From positions 1 to 41,030 of the forward strand of contig CAXRIN010000011.1 of assembly GCA_964230605.1 (NCBI GenBank): a DNA stretch of 41,030 nucleotides. Reading direction: 5' to 3'. Source of the DNA: GCA-002722245 sp964230605 (GTDB lineage Bacteria; Bacteroidota; Bacteroidia; Flavobacteriales_C; GCA-002722245). A program made the translations under genes and the position numbers. Shown piece after piece: positions 40,907 through 41,030 of this stretch (position 1 is the first letter of the stretch; every line of letters starts with the position of its first letter). The notes beneath the pieces were generated by a model that searched no databases, was not told the origin of the DNA, and saw nothing but the letters and a program-made list of their open reading frames with translations.

Positions 40907-41030
40907 AAAAAATAGTTAATTGGCATGTCTTAATTTCTTGAAATTTAATCTTCGGTTTTTTAGGGAAGAAAGAATATGCAATTAAAGCTGCAATAGTATT
41001 TACAATAAATCCCTTAAAAGATCTATGTCG
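40905..41030 (-). mobile_element. 3' end of a DDE transposase gene (partial, runs off window)
   Basis: On the minus strand the frame from the window edge to the TAG at 40907-40905 reads RHRSFKGFIVNTIAALIAYS, then FFPKKPKIKFQEIKTCQLTIF. The pattern RHRS-F-N-AALIAY-F-PKKP resembles the C-terminus of DDE transposases, most like the IS982 or IS4/IS5 groups as I remember them. The catalytic residues lie outside the window, so the family is not confirmed. The terminal repeat overlaps the stop codon, as is common at IS 3' ends. Confidence 0.6.

Overview
The window reads as a core-genome segment of a Bacteroidota bacterium, most likely a marine Flavobacteriales-type organism. The evidence is low-GC sequence, Bacteroidota-type promoters (TTG or TTTG, about 19 bp, then TAnnTTTG), a DUF4290-murA pair, zinc-free forms of S4, S14 and L36, an acidic tail on L17, and one long rpsL-to-rplQ ribosomal operon without tuf between fusA and rpsJ. 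The assignment is inferred from gene families and layout; no 16S rRNA gene is present.

Layout. 1-214: non-coding sequence with inverted repeats and an 18-bp sequence that recurs at the far end. 215-860 (-): two-gene heavy-metal-associated (HMA) cassette, a CopZ-like protein followed by an HMA lipoprotein. 861-1315: gap with a nested 34-bp inverted-repeat element and the rplU promoter. 1316-1905 (+): rplU-rpmA. 1977-3311 (-): stand-alone adenylation enzyme. 3433-8196 (+): secreted M28 peptidase, methyltransferase, UMF1-family transporter and L-2-hydroxyglutarate oxidase. 8258-10684 (-): carA-eno, with a terminator-like hairpin in the carA leader. 10802-28639 (-): about 18 kb of translation genes, rpsL-rpsG-fusA-rpsJ-rplC-...-secY-map-infA-rpmJ-rpsM-rpsK-rpsD-rpoA-rplQ, including rpmD and rpmJ, which are very short. 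28884-33818 (+): uvrD/pcrA helicase, DUF4290 protein, murA and a TlpA-like lipoprotein. 33962-35730 (+): grpE-dnaJ, separated by a heptad repeat. 35781-36038 (+): DUF202 membrane protein. 36138-40552 (+): ABC exporter pair, Ppx/GppA phosphatase and a sigma-54 activator without an HTH. 40608-41030 (-): the C-terminal piece of an outer-membrane-type protein abutting the 3' end of a transposase gene that runs off the window.

How it works together. Most of the window is housekeeping: ribosome assembly, transcription (rpoA), protein secretion (secY), N-terminal maturation (map), chaperones (grpE, dnaJ), wall precursor synthesis (murA), DNA repair (uvrD), pyrimidine/arginine precursor (carA) and glycolysis (eno). 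I found no clearly new multi-gene system. The points most worth following up are the dispersed GGCCTAT hairpin family, the IS end with its interrupted gene, the grpE-dnaJ heptad repeat, MurA with Asp in place of the catalytic Cys, the HTH-less sigma-54 activator with a GAFTSA loop, probable leaderless mRNAs, and the carA leader hairpin.
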